Source of the DNA: Elymus sibiricus
Taxonomy: Eukaryota; Streptophyta; Magnoliopsida; Poales; Poaceae
Direction of reading: 5' to 3'
Length of the DNA stretch: 64,000 bases
Assembly: GCA_039707655.1 (NCBI GenBank)
Contig: CM077673.1
Coordinates: 270,142,288 to 270,206,287, forward strand
In this document: positions 43,855 to 55,898 of the stretch, piece by piece
Numbering within the stretch: position 1 is the stretch's first letter
Layout of the letters: every line of letters begins with the position of its first letter
Program-made: the position numbers and the translations under genes
The notes under the pieces: generated by a model
What the model was told of the DNA's origin: nothing
Databases searched by the model: none
What the model saw: the letters and a program-made list of their open reading frames with translations, nothing else

Positions 43855-45503
43855 TCATACGTCCCCAACGTATCGATAATTTATGAAGTATTCATGCCAT
43901 GTTTTCCTATGTTTACAGTAATTTTATATGGTTTTGATACACTTTATATGATTTATTTAGAACTAACCCGGACTGACGCTATTTTCAGCAGAATTGTTGT
44001 GGTGTTGTTTTTGTGCAGAAAATGAAAGTTCTCGGAATCACCCGAAACTTTTTCATGATTTTTCTAGAGGAAATAAGCAATATTGGAGCGAAGAACCACC
44101 GGAGGGGAGCCACCTATCGGCCACAAGCCAACAACCCCCCAGGTCACGCCCTGATGGCTTGTGGGGCCCACGTGGCTCCGTTGCGCGTGATTCCAACGCT
44201 GAAAAATCCTATAAATCCCAGAAACCCCAGAAATAAAGAGAGACTCTCCGCTCTGCCGCCGCAACTCTCTGTATCGACGAAAAACCAATCCAGAGTCGTT
44301 CCAGTACCCTGTCGGAGAGGGGAAACTATCACCGGTCACCATCTTCATCATCCCGACGGAGGCCATGAAGAGGAGGGAGTAGTTCACCCTCGGGGCTGAG
44401 GGTATGTACCAATAGCTATGTGTTCAATCTCTCTCTCTCTCGTGTTCATGAGATGGCACGATCTTGATGTATCACTGGCTTTGTTAATATAGTCGGATCA
44501 TATGATGTTATTCCCTTGCTACCTTGTTGTGATGAATTGAATCTTTACCTTTGAGATTTTATTATGTCAGATTGAATATTGGATTGGATATCACTTGATA
44601 TATGTCTTGCATGTGGATACCCGTGGTGACAATGGGGTGTTCTATTGATTCACTTGATATATGTTTTCGTACTCAACTTGCGGATTCCCGAGGTGACATT
44701 GGGGTAATCTATGCATAGGGGTTGATACACGTTCTTGTCCGATGTTCTTCGATAGAAATCTTGGGGTGCTCCTTGAAGTTCTTTGTGTTGGATTGAATAT
44801 GATAGATCTGAAATTGTTTGATGCATGTCGCATAATTTACCCATGGATACTTGAGGTGACATTGGAGTATCTAGGTGACATTAGGGTTGATTGATATGTA
44901 TCATTGGTGTTATTTTAGTACGAACTCTAGGGCTATTTGTGAAACTTATAGGAATAGCTCAAAAGATTGATCGGAAAGAATAACTTTGAGGTGGTTCTAC
45001 TACCTACACAAATTTCATCTTATTGTTCTCCGCTAGATAGGAACTTCGGAGTGATTCTTTGTTGCACGTTGAGGGATGATCATATGATCCAACTATATTA
45101 GCATTGTTGGGAGATTGCACTAGTGAAAGTATGAACCCTAGGCCTTGTTTCCAAGCATTAATATACCATTTTGCTCGCTGTTTACTATTTGCTACCTTGC
45201 TGTTTTTATATTTTCAGATTACAAAAACCTATATCTACCTTCCATATTGCACTCGTATCACCATCTCTTCCACGAACTAGTGCACCAATACAATTTGCCA
45301 TTGTATTGGGTGTGTTGGGGACACAAGAGATTTCTTGTATTTGATTGCAGGGTTGTTTGAGAGAGACCATCTTCATCCTACACCTCCCACGGATTGACAA
45401 ACCTTAGGTCATCCACTTGAGGGAAAATTGCTACTGTCCTACAAAACTCTACGCTTGGAGGCCCAACAAAGTCTACAAGAATAAAGTTGCGTAGTAGACA
45501 TCA
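43855..45503 (+). repeat. 5' LTR of G1 (1649 bp)
   Basis: Starts TCATACGTCCCCAACG (TG mutated to TC) and ends GTAGTAGACATCA. It has a TATA box (CTATAAAT, 44209-44216) and a GC-rich inverted repeat at 44119-44167 just upstream of it. A CT run at about 44430 is much shorter than in the other LTR. Confidence 0.92.
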
Positions 45504-45513
45504 AGCTATTTTC

Positions 45514-45531
45514 TGGCGTCGTTGCCGGGGA
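45514..45531 (+). promoter_or_regulatory. tRNA-Asp primer-binding site of G1
   Basis: TGGCGTCGTTGCCGGGGA, one mismatch (C to T) from the perfect tRNA-Asp complement in G0 and G2. It lies 10 bases inside the LTR. Confidence 0.9.
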
Positions 45532-45628
45532 GGTGAGTGCTTGAAGGTATATCTTTAGATCTTCCAATTAAGTATTTTAGTTTCTTGTTTTTCACTAGTT
45601 TGGTTTATAAAAGAAAACTACAGAAAAA

Positions 45629-46526
45629 TGGAGTTTAGGTTGCATCAATTGTTTCGTCTTTTTAATGTCTTTCGTGAAAATGATGGTTCAGAAAATTGTG
45701 CTCAATTGGTAGAGGGAGAATTTATGAAAATACTTAATTAGAATTCCTTGAATGATGAGCATGATTGCAATGTTGCTAGTATGAATTCTCTGAATATCCA
45801 TGATGCTTATGATGATTGCACTAGTCATGATAATAATATTTCCTATAAGCATGTCAATTTTTCTGGAGTGAATAAAATTTGCAAAGACATGCCATATAGG
45901 AACGATAGATTTTGTAAGAAGCATAAAAATGATCAAACTAATTGGTGTCTTAAAGTGATAGATGAATGTGCCACAAGATTATGCTCTCTTCATCCCATTA
46001 CTTGTGAACTTTGCAATAGGGTTGGTTATCTTAATTTCCAATGCATGCTTTTTCATGACCGAACCGTTTCCAAATATTGTGATAATTTGATCTCCCGTGA
46101 ACTCTATAATGAACTTTGCCTATTTTTGGGGTGTGAAGAATTATCACATAAAATGATTGGTTTGATATATTCATTGTCACAAATGATAATGAAACTAATC
46201 TACAAGAAATCTATATGTTTTGCGTTGTGAATTGCAATGAGAATGCTTATATTTCCAACTATAGAAAGAATGAGAAACCAATAGAATATAAAAGGAATAC
46301 AAATGAAAGGGTAAAGGTCTCCCAATACCCTCCTATTGTTTCTCGTGATGAATCAGGTTGCAATGAAGAGCTTCCCAGTGAACCAATCTCTTCAATAAGA
46401 AGCACGGAAAAATTACATAAACCCACACAAAGCGTGGGAAAGGAGAAGAAGAAGAGAAGAAAAGGTAAACGTAAAAAGGTATCCCTCTCAAATAATCTTT
46501 CTCCTATCATTGTTGAGAATAAATAG
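45629..46526 (+). pseudogene. G1 ORF, N-terminal half with a degenerate zinc knuckle
   Basis: Starts at ATG 45629 (MEFRLHQLFRLFNVFRENDG); a TAG at 45739-45741 is followed by DEHDCNVASMNSLNIHDAYD in the same frame. Near residue 120 lies CELCNRVGYLNFQC. This has the exact spacing of a CCHC zinc knuckle, C-x2-C-x4-H-x4-C, with the histidine (CAT) changed to tyrosine (TAT). A frame change near 46150 leads to DWFDIFIVTNDNETNLQEIY and then a very basic stretch (KEKKKRRKGKRKKVSLSNN). Zinc knuckle plus basic tail suggest an RNA-binding, gag-like protein. No gag core domain is recognisable. The function is inferred from motif and position only. Confidence 0.6.
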
Positions 46527-46534
46527 AAAGTAGT

Positions 46535-47433
46535 GTGGATGATGATACACTTGATGATTATTTTGTTATGCCTACTACTTGTTGTGATGAGGATGATTGG
46601 GAAGATAATGATACTCCTTATAATATTGAAAATCTTTTTGGCACCAACTTGGAAAATTATGATGATAATAATTGTTACACTATTGATGCTATTCATGCTA
46701 TTTATGATTATCCTAATGATATGCAAACCCATAAGCTTGGGGATGCTATGCTTGATGAGAATGTCATATTTGAGAATATATTTGCTGCAATTGATGTGTG
46801 TTCCAAGCTTGGTGATGCTATGCATAATGAAGATGATCTTTTTAGTTCCCCTACTTCGAATGATCAAATTTGTTATGATGATTTCATGCCTCCTATTTAT
46901 GATGATTATTGTGATGATACTTATGTTATGAAAAGTAGTGATGATTATTATTATACAACTTGTCACAATTATGAATACCCTTTCTCTGAACATTACTCTT
47001 TTAATGTGGAAAAAATTTATAATATTCAAGTCTCCAATGGTACTCCCACTACTATGTATGAGAAGTTTGCTTGTGGGGAGAGTAATAAATTTTATATTCT
47101 TGTGAATCATGAAAAGAATGATTTATGTGATAGTTATATTGTGGAATTCCTTCATGATGCTACTAAAAATTATTATGAGGGGGGAACATATGCTTGTAGG
47201 AATTGCAATAATATCAAGTTTCTCTCTAGGTGTTGAAAATCTTGAAGATATGCTTGTTTTGCCTTCCTATGCTAGTTGATTCTTGCTCCCATAAATTGTT
47301 TGATCACAAAATCCCTATGCATAGGAAGTGGGTTAGACTTAAATGTGCTTGTCATGAGATTCATGATCCTCTCTTGGATATTTCAATTACTACTTTTTAT
47401 GTGAGCATCATTGAAATCATCATTCCTAGCTAA
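46535..47433 (+). pseudogene. G1 ORF, acidic C-terminal half
   Basis: Acidic, Tyr-rich protein sequence: VDDDTLDDYFVMPTTCCDED (first residue is GTG, so it once continued from the upstream frame), two copies of HKLGDAM/SKLGDAM, then NDLCDSYIVEFLHD, YYEGGTYACRNCNNIKF. After a stop at 47234-47236 the family continues in another frame with ILKICLFCLPMLVDSCSH, KIPMHRKWVRLKCACHEIHD and FYVSIIEIIIPS, ending at 47433. The same C-terminal sequence is intact in G2. I do not recognise a known domain; C-R-N-C could be half of a metal site. The antisense 283-codon frame at 46259-47110 mirrors the biased codons and is rejected. Confidence 0.6.
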
Positions 47434-47475
47434 AAGGCTTTAAAGAAAAACGCTTGTTGGGAGACAACCCAACAC
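47434..47475 (+). other. Conserved post-stop hairpin of G1 (TTGGGAGACAACCCAA)
   Basis: Right after the ORF stop: CGCTTGTTGGGAGACAACCC, with TTGGG pairing CCCAA. The same block follows the ORF in G2 and G3. Confidence 0.7.
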
Positions 47476-47559
47476 TTTTACTTTCTGTTTTTGTGTGTTA
47501 ACATGATTAAGCTACTGTAGTAGTCATGTTTTGTGTATTTTATTTCACTAAAGTGCCAA

Positions 47560-48870
47560 GTAAATCCTTTGGGATAGTGTGGATACTTGTTAGTTTGATT
47601 CTATGCAAAAAGAGAAACTTTTACGTCCAGTGCAGAATTTCTCTGATTTTACTAGAGATTCAAAAAATTATGAATTTTTTTAAACAGTTTTTATATGCAA
47701 ATTCTCTGCATTTTCCTAATTTTTCAGAATTTTTAGAGACAGGAAAATATGGTTATACTATAGATCTTCACAGACTGTTCTGTTTTTGACAGATTCTGTT
47801 TTGCATGCATAGTTTTCTTGTTTTAGTGTACCCATAGCTTATATTCAGTGATATAAATTATGTGAATGGTATAATACAGTAGGTATTATGTGAGATCAAT
47901 TATGAATCTTTTCTTGACAGTACCTAAGTGAATGATCTATCTTTATTACACTAACGCATCTCACGAAGTTCCGTTAAGTTTTGTGTGATTGAAGTTTTCA
48001 AGTTTTGGGTGAGATATCGATATGAGGACAATAAGGAGTGACAAGAACCTATGATTGGGGATGCCCAAGGCACCCCCAAGGTAATATACAAGTAATACTC
48101 AAGCGCCTAAGCTTGGGGATGCCCCGGAAGACATCCCCTCTTTCGTCTTGAACACTATCGGTATATATTACTTAGAGCTATATTTTTATTCGTCACATAA
48201 TATGAGTTTTACTTGGAGAATCATTTTTTTTTAAAATTTGCTTGCTGTTATTTATAATCTTATTTTTCAATAAAAAGCTCCAAGAATTGCCTTTTAGGAT
48301 GCTTGAATTGCATGTTTGATGTGTGTTGTGTAAAAACAGAAACTTTTGCTGTAGTGTTTGAATTTTCATATTTTACAGGAACGTTTAAAGTTTCTGAAAT
48401 TTTTACGCAGTATTTGCATATATATTCTTTATAATGTCCTAAATTTGCATAATTTTTAGATATACAGAAGTGCACTTTGTAAATTAATTGCTACAGACTG
48501 TCCTGTTTAGACAGATTGCTGTCATAGTTTTGTTATCTACTTCTCCTATAGTTTTCATGACTTATATTAGTAGATATAAATTGTGGAAATAATAGTATAC
48601 AGTATATAATGTTTGAAAATTATTATGAAAGTTGTCTTGGCAGTACATAAAGTGTTGATTTATTTTTATATGCACTAACCTATCTCACAAGTTCTTTTCA
48701 AGTTTTGTGTGGATGAAGTTATTTAGACCTAGGTGAAACCGGGATATCAGAGGACTGAACGAGATACAAAAGCTCAATCTTGGGGATGCCCAAGGCTCCC
48801 CAAGTAAATATTTCAAGAATTCTCAAGCAACTAAGCTTGGGGATGCTACGCATCCCACCTCTCTTCGTCA
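47560..48870 (+). repeat. Diverged tandem duplication of about 700 bp in the G1 3' UTR
   Basis: Unit 1 (about 47560-48150) and unit 2 (about 48290-48870) share order and wording: a TGTTCTGTTT...ACAGATT block, a GATATAAATT block, a CTTGACAGTAC/CTTGGCAGTAC block, TATCTCACAAGTTC-like DNA, and TTGGGGATGCCCAAGGC followed by AAGCTTGGGGATGC. G2 and G3 have one copy. Confidence 0.7.
48115..48138 (+). other. Hairpin containing a polypurine-tract copy (G1, unit 1)
   Basis: AAGCTTGGGGATGCC (48109-48123) forms a stem with GACATCCCC; the outer bases pair with one mismatch. The AAGCTTGGGGATGC core is identical to the true tract at 50578-50591. Confidence 0.75.
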
Positions 48871-50577
48871 ACTATCGGTTAGCCTATGTTGATCCTAAAT
48901 TTTTATTCGTTCACATGATGCGTGTTATTATTGGAGTGTATTTTTTTGTTTGCTGCTTGAATAAAATACTCAGATCTGAAAATATTTATTGAGAGAGAGA
49001 GTCCTCACATAGCTACTTTATTGTTTGACTAGTCATTGATCTTCACTTATATCTTTTGAGAGTAGTTCAAACTTTACTCTTGCGTTTCACTTATATCCCG
49101 AGAGTAAACGTTGAATGAATTGAATGTCATCAATGTGAAATTATATATGCTTCATATTCTTGTCCCATGGGGAGTAGTGACTTCACATACTAGGAGTATA
49201 GGCGGTAAAATTTATTGGAAGTTAGCAAACATAGCATTGGTCATTTAAACCATTCATGAAAGAATATTGAAGGAAGAGAGGTTAATTATTTTCAAACTTG
49301 ATCTAGTAGTTGACGTTGGACAAGGAAGACAACGTAATGGTTTTGTTTGTTTATATTCACGTAGTAGTTATATTGTCATGTATCCTCTAACATGTGATGC
49401 TTGTTTAGAACCTTTTGCTAGGCCAAACTTCGTACTAAGTAGAAATACTACTTGTGCATCCAAATCCTTGAGCCAAGTTTCTTCCATGAGAGTCCACCAT
49501 ACCTACCTATATATGGTATTTCACTGCCATTCCAAGTAAATTTGCATGTGCCACCTCTAAACATTCAAATAAACATCCATTTTGTGTGCTCGTACCGCTC
49601 ATGGAGCGACGGGGCGGTCATTATCTTCCATGCTAAGCAGGTTATTCTCAAGATAAGTGTTTATTCACTTGTCATTGCACGAGAGAGGCTGGTAAAAAGG
49701 ATGCCTAGTCCTGCATAATACAAAAATAAATAAACGTGAACTCCCCCTAGAAAGTTGATTGTTTGGATGGTACCCATGGATTCGGCTAGCCATGGAATGT
49801 GTTTGGATGGTGGAGGGGGAGTAAAAATTTAAATTCTGTTTGGGAACCGCCAATAATGTGATTAGCATGGAAGATATTGAAAACTCTATTGTGACGTTGA
49901 GAGGAAAAGTAAACCACTCAAAATTACATATTCATCTCTGCTTTAAAACAATGAGCTCTGGCACCTCTGCAAATCCCTGCTTCCCTCTGCGAAGGGCCTA
50001 TCTTTTACTTTTATGCAAAAGTCAATAATGTTCATCCCTATTCCAATCTATTAATTCCTTAGTTGGCAAGCATAATGTGATGGGAAAGATCCAGACACAT
50101 ATATCCAGTTGAATATAGGTGATCATGGTTCATTATTTTTTGACATTATCTCCGAGATAAATAAGTTGGGAGGCGAAAGATTAAGCCCCTATCTTCCTAT
50201 GTGTTTGACTGGAACTGTTTGTTCTAAAAATATGCTTTGAGTGTCAGCAATCATGGAAGACTAAATGATAGTTGAGTGTGTGGAATTTGCTAAACCAAAG
50301 CTCTTACATAGAGCCTTCCTGAAAATAAGATGAAGTGTAATTGTTTGAGGACTGAAAACATAGTTTGCTAGTTTTCAAGAAAGTTTATGGTCTATACTTT
50401 AACATTTGAATAACTAGCTACTTGATCATGAGCAGTTTTATGAGAAATACTTGCTGTCTATGATGCTAGACCAAAGCGACTGAAATTATCAATGATCAAA
50501 CTTATATACTATGCTACCATTCACACTTCATAAATTACTACTTTTATCATTTACCTACTCGAGGACGAGCAGGAATT
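48871..50577 (+). other. Distal 3' UTR of G1
   Basis: Non-coding. It includes a CCACCATACCTACCTATAT motif (49496-49514) and TGCTTCCCTCTGCGAAGGGC (49978-49997), both shared with the G0 3' UTR. Confidence 0.7.
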
Positions 50578-50591
50578 AAGCTTGGGGATGC
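50578..50591 (+). promoter_or_regulatory. Polypurine tract of G1
   Basis: AAGCTTGGGGATGC directly before the LTR start TGATACATC. Confidence 0.9.
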
Positions 50592-51167
50592 TGATACATC
50601 TCCAACGTATCGATAATTTATGAAGTATTCATGCCATGTTTGCCTATGTTTACAGTACTTTTATATGGTTTTGACGCACTTTATATGATTTATTGAGAAC
50701 TAACCCGGACTGATGCTGTTTTCTGCAGAATTATCGTGGTGTTGTTTTTGTGCAGAAAATGAAAGTTCTCGGAATCGCGCGAAACGTTTTGATGATTTTT
50801 TCTGGAGGAAATAAGCAATATTGGAGCGAAGAACCACCGGAGGGGAGCCACCTATGGGCCACAAGCCAATAGGGCACACCCCCAGGCCGTGCCCTGATGG
50901 CTTGTGGGGCCCACGTGGCTCCGTTGCGCGTGATTCCAACGCTGAAAAATCCTATAAATGCCAGAAACCCCAGAAATAAAGAGAGACTCTCCGCTCCACC
51001 GCCGCAACTCTGTGTATTGACGACAAACCAATCTGGAGTCATTCCAGTACCTTGCCTGAGAGGGGAAACTATCACCGGTGGCCATCTTCATCATCCCGGC
51101 GGAGGCCATGACGAGGAGGGAGTACTTCACCCTCGGGGCTGAGGGTATGTACCAGTAGCTATGTGTT

Positions 51168-51170
<3 letters not shown>

Positions 51171-51202
<32 letters not shown>
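51171..51202 (+). repeat. (CT)n microsatellite in the G1 3' LTR
   Basis: About 16 TC units, against about 6 in the 5' LTR at 44430. It expanded after insertion. Confidence 0.95.
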
Positions 51203-51205
<3 letters not shown>

Positions 51206-51579
51206 TTCTTGAGATGGCACGATCTTGATGTATCACGGGCTTTGTTAATATAGTCGGATCATATGATGTTATTCCCTTGCTACCTTGTTGTGACGAATTG
51301 AATCTTTACGTTTGAGATTTTGTTATGTCAGATTGAATATTGGATTGAAAATCACTTGATATATGTCTTGCATGTGGATACCCGTGGTGACAATGGGGTG
51401 TTCTATTGATTCACTTGATGTATGTTTTGGTACTGAACTTGCGGATTTCCGAGGTTACATTGGGGAAATCTATGCATAGGGGTTGATACACGTTCTTGTC
51501 CTACGTTCTCCGATAGAAATCTTGGGGTGATCCTTGAAGTTCTTTGTGTTGGATTGAATATTATAGATCTGAAATTGTT

Positions 51580-51584
51580 TGATG
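51580..51584. repeat. Left target-site duplication of G2 (TGATG)
   Basis: TGATG before TGCTACTTC; repeated at 58382-58386. The uninterrupted target TTTGATGCATGTCG is seen in the G1 5' LTR. Confidence 0.92.
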
Positions 51585-53170
51585 TGCTACTTCTAGAGCT
51601 TGCGTTGGTTTTCCCTTGAAGAGGAAAGGGTGATGCAGCAAAGTAAATAAGTATTTCCCTCAGTTGTTGAGAACCAAGGTATCAATCCAGTAGGAGATAC
51701 AAGCAAGTCCCCAATCTTCGCACCTACACAAACAATCAAACACTTGCACCCAACGCTATAAAGGGGTTGTCAATCCCTTGACGGTTACTTGCAAGGATGA
51801 GATCTGATAGAGATAGATATAGAAGATTACAAAAACGAAAAGTAAAACAAAAGTAAAAAGATTACGGCAAAGTATTTTTGGTATTTTTGGTTTATAGATC
51901 TGAAAATATAATATGGAAAATAGACCTGGGAGCCATAGGTTTCACTAGAGGCTTCTCTCATGAAGGAAAATAATACGGTGGGTGCACAAATTACTGTCGA
52001 GCAATTGATAGAAAAGCGAATAATTATGAAGATATCCAAGGCAATGATTATGCATATAGGCATCACGTCCGTGTCAAGTAGACCGAAACGATTCTGCATC
52101 TACTACTATTACTCCACACATCGACCGACTCCTGCCTGCATCTAGAGTATTAAGTTCATGAAGAACAGAGTAACGCATTAGGTAAGATGACATGATGTAG
52201 AGGGATAAACTCAAGCAATATGATGAAAACCCCATCTTTTTATCCTTGATGGCAACAATACAAATACGTGCCTCGCTACCCCTACTTTGTCACTGGGTGA
52301 GGACACCACAAGATTGAACCCAAAACTAAGCACTTCTCCCATTGCAAGAATTACCAATCTAGTTGGCCAAACCAAACCAATAACTCGAAGAGACTTGCAA
52401 AGATATGAAATCATGCATATAAGAATTCAGAGAAGATTCAAATAATATTCATAGATAATCTGAACATAAACCCACAATTCATCGGATCTCGACAAACACA
52501 CCGCAAAAGAGTATTACATCGGATAGATCTCCATGAAGATCATGAAGAACATGGTATTGAAGAACATAGAGAGAGAAGAAGCCATCTAGCTACTAGCTAT
52601 GGACCCGAAGGTCTGAGGTGAGCTTCTCACGCATCATCGGAGGGGCAATGGAGTTGACGTAGATGCCCTCCGTTGTCGAATCCCCCTCCGGCAGATTACC
52701 GGAAAAGGCTCCAAGATGGGATCTCACGGGAACAGAGGCTTCCGGCGGCGGAAAAGTATTTTCGTGGCTCTTCTTGGTATTGGGGGAATATTTGAGAATT
52801 TATAGGCCGAAGAATATGGTTAGGAGGCCTGCTGGGAGGCCACAAGCCAGGGGGCGCGCCCCCCTAGGGCGCGCCCTGCAGGCTTGTCGCCTCCCGGCAG
52901 GTCTCCTGCCTTCATCTCCAAGTCTGGTAGGTTTCTTCTGGTCCAAGAAAAATCATCGCGAAGATGTTATTTCGTTTGGACTCCGTTTAATATTCCTTAT
53001 CTGCAATACTCAAAAACAAAAAAAAAACAGAAACTGGCACTAGGCTCTAGGTTAATAGGTTAGTCCCAAAAATAATATAAAATAGCATATTAATGCATAT
53101 AAAACATCCAAAACAGATAATATAATAGCATGGAACAATCAAAAATTATAGATACGTTGGAGACGTATCA
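51585..53170 (-). repeat. 3' LTR of G2 (1586 bp)
   Basis: The minus strand starts TGATACGTCTCCAACGTATC and ends CTCTAGAAGTAGCA. It contains the GC-rich inverted repeat at about 52838-52892. Confidence 0.95.
52838..52892. other. GC-rich inverted repeat in the G2 3' LTR
   Basis: GGCCACAAGCC, GGGGGCGCGCCCCCC, then GGGCGCGCCC and GGCTTGTCGCC. It is a strong stem-loop in both strands and parallels those in the G0 and G1 LTRs; the other G2 LTR has it at 58049-58108 with several changes. Confidence 0.75.
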
Positions 53171-53185
53171 AGCATCCCCAAGCTT
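53171..53185 (-). promoter_or_regulatory. Polypurine tract of G2
   Basis: The minus strand reads AAGCTTGGGGATGC then T, directly before the LTR. Confidence 0.9.
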
Positions 53186-55870
53186 AATTCCTACTCGTCC
53201 TCGAGTAGGTAAATGATAAAAACAGAATTTTTGATGTGGAATGCTACCTAACATATTTATCCATGTAATATTCTTTATTGTGGCATGAATATTCAGATCC
53301 GTAAGATTCAAAACAAAAGTTTAATGTTGACATAAAAACAATAATACTTCAAGCATACTAACAAGGCAGTTGTGTCCTTTTGAAATAACATGGCCTCAGA
53401 AAGCTATCCCTACAAAATCATATGGCCTGGCTATGCTCCATCTTCCCCACACAAAGTATTTAAATCATGCACAACCCCGATGACTAGTCAAGCAATTGTT
53501 TCACACCTTTTATGTTCTCAAACCTTTTCAACTCTTACGCAATACATGAGCGTGAGCCATGGATATAGCACTATAGGTGGAATAGAATATGGTGGAGGTT
53601 GTGAGGAAAAGGAGAAGATAGTCTCACATCAACTAGGCATATCAACGGGCTATGGAGATGCCCATCAATAGATATCAATGTGAGTGAGTAGGGATTGCCA
53701 TGCAACGGATGCACTAGAGCTATAAGTGTATGAAAGCTCAAAAAGAAACTAAGTGGTTGTGCATCATGATGAAAAATTCCACTAGTTATATGAAAGTGAC
53801 AAAATAGGAGACTCTCTATCATAAAGATCATGGTGCTACTTTGAAGCACAAGTGTGGAAAAAGATAGTAGCATTGTCCCTTCTCTCTTTTCTCTCATTTT
53901 TTTTCTTTTGGTGGGCATCTTTGGCCTCTTTTTTTTATTTGGGCTTCATTGGCCTCTTTTATTATTTGTAACGTCCGGAGACTCATCCCAACTTGTGAGG
54001 GAATCATAGCTTCCATCATCCTTTTCTCTCATGGGACAATGCTCTAATAATAATGATCATCACTCTTTTATTTACTTACAACTCGATACCTAGAACAAAA
54101 TATGACTCTATATGAATGCTTCCGGTGGGATACCGGGATGTGCAACGATCTAGCATAGCAAATGACATCAAAAATGGACAAGCCATGAAAACATCATGCT
54201 AGCTGTCTTACGATCATGCAAAGCAATATGAAAGTGATGGTGCGTGTCATACTAAACGGAACGGTGGAAGTTGCATGGCAATATATCTCGGAATGGCTAT
54301 GGAAATACCATAATAGGTAGGTATGGTGGCTGTTTTGAGGAAGGATATATGGTGGGTTTAATGCACCGGCGAAAGTTGCGCGGTACTAGAGAGGCTAGCA
54401 AAGGTGGAAGGGTGAGAGTGCGTATAATCCATGGACTTAACATTAGTCATAAATAACTCACATACTTATTGCAAAAGTCTATTAGTTATTGAAACAAAGT
54501 ATTAGACGCATGCTCCTAGGGGAGGGGTTGGTAGGAGTTAACCATCGTGCGCTCCCGACCCTCACACAAAGGATGACAATCATTAAACAAATCATGCTCC
54601 GACTTCGTTACATAACGGTTCACCATACGTGCATGCTACGGGAATCACAAACTTTAACACAAGTATTTCTACCAATCCACAATTACTCACTAGCATGACT
54701 CTAATATCACCATCTCTATATCTCAAAACTATATGCAAGGAATCAAACTTCTCATAGTATTCAATGCACTTTAGATGAAAGTTTTTATTATATCCCTCTT
54801 GGATGCCCATTATATTAGGACTAAATTCATAACCTAAACCAATTACCATGCTGTTTAAAGAACTCTCAAAATAATATAAGTGAGGTACGAGAGTTTAATT
54901 ATTTCAATAAAATAAAACACCACCGTGCTCTAAAAAGATATAAGTGAAGCACTAGAGCAACATTGCCTAGCTCAAAAGATATAAGTGAAGCACATAGAGT
55001 ATTCTATAAATTCACGATTAACGCGTGTCTCTCTCAAAAGATGTGTGCAGCAAGGATGATTGTGGCAAACTAAAAAGCAAAGACTCATATCATACAAGAC
55101 GCTCCAAGCAAAACACATATCATGTGGTGAATAAAAATATAGCCTCAAGTAAATTTACCGATGGATTGAAGACAAAATAGGGGATGCCTTCCGGGGCATC
55201 CCCAAGCTTAGGCTCTTTGGTATCCTTTAATATGGCTTGGTATGCCTTAGGCATCCCCAAGCTTAGGCTCTTGCCACTCCTTATTCCATAGTCCATCAAA
55301 TCTTTACCCAAAACTTGAAAACTTCACAACACAAAACTCATTAGAAAACTCGTGAGATCTGTTAGTATAAGAAAAATAAATCACCACTTTAGGTACTGTT
55401 GTGAACTCATTATTTATTTATATTGGTGTAATATCTACTGTATTCCAACTTCTCCATGGTTCATACCCCCCGATACAACCCATAGATACATCAAAATAAG
55501 CAAACAACACAAAGAAAATAGAATCTGTCTAAAACAGAACAGTCTGTAGCAATCTATAGACTTCGAATACTTCTTTAACTCCAAAAATTCTGAAAAATTA
55601 GGAAAATCAGGGAAATTTGTATATCAATCTTTTGTAAAAATTTCAGACTCATTCGACGCTGTTTTGAATTTATAAAATTCCTGGACTGAGCAAAAAAGTT
55701 TCTGTTTTTCAGCAGAATCAAATCACAATCACCGTAGACCATCCCACAGATCTTACTTGGCTCAAACACTAATTAAAACAAGAAAACACAATTACTACAG
55801 AGGTAATAATGTGTAAAGCACTCAAAAACAGAAGCAAAAACAAAAGCATAAAAATAAAAATTGGGTTGCC
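53186..55870 (-). other. 3' UTR of G2
   Basis: Non-coding 2.7 kb. It matches G3 (61853-63680) in inverted orientation over most of its length. Two extra copies of the polypurine motif lie at 55197-55210 and 55251-55264, the first within a hairpin (55180-55203). Confidence 0.75.
55180..55203. other. Hairpin with a polypurine-tract copy (G2)
   Basis: GGGGATGCC, TTCCGG loop, GGCATCCCC: a perfect 9-bp stem. On the minus strand it overlaps AAGCTTGGGGATGCC. Confidence 0.8.
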
Positions 55871-55898
55871 TCCCAACAAGCGCTATTGTTTAACGCCC
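55871..55898 (-). other. Conserved post-stop hairpin of G2 (TTGGGAGGCAACCCAA)
   Basis: The minus strand right after the ORF stop reads GCGCTTGTTGGGAGGCAACC, with TTGGG and CCCAA pairing around AGGCAA. Also present in G1 and G3. Confidence 0.75.

Noticed and set aside
46259..47110. 283-codon antisense open frame in G1, Ile/Thr-rich
   Set aside because: It mirrors the Asp/Asn/Tyr-rich sense protein; its composition is explained by reading GAT/AAT codons backwards and it has no homologue-like motifs.
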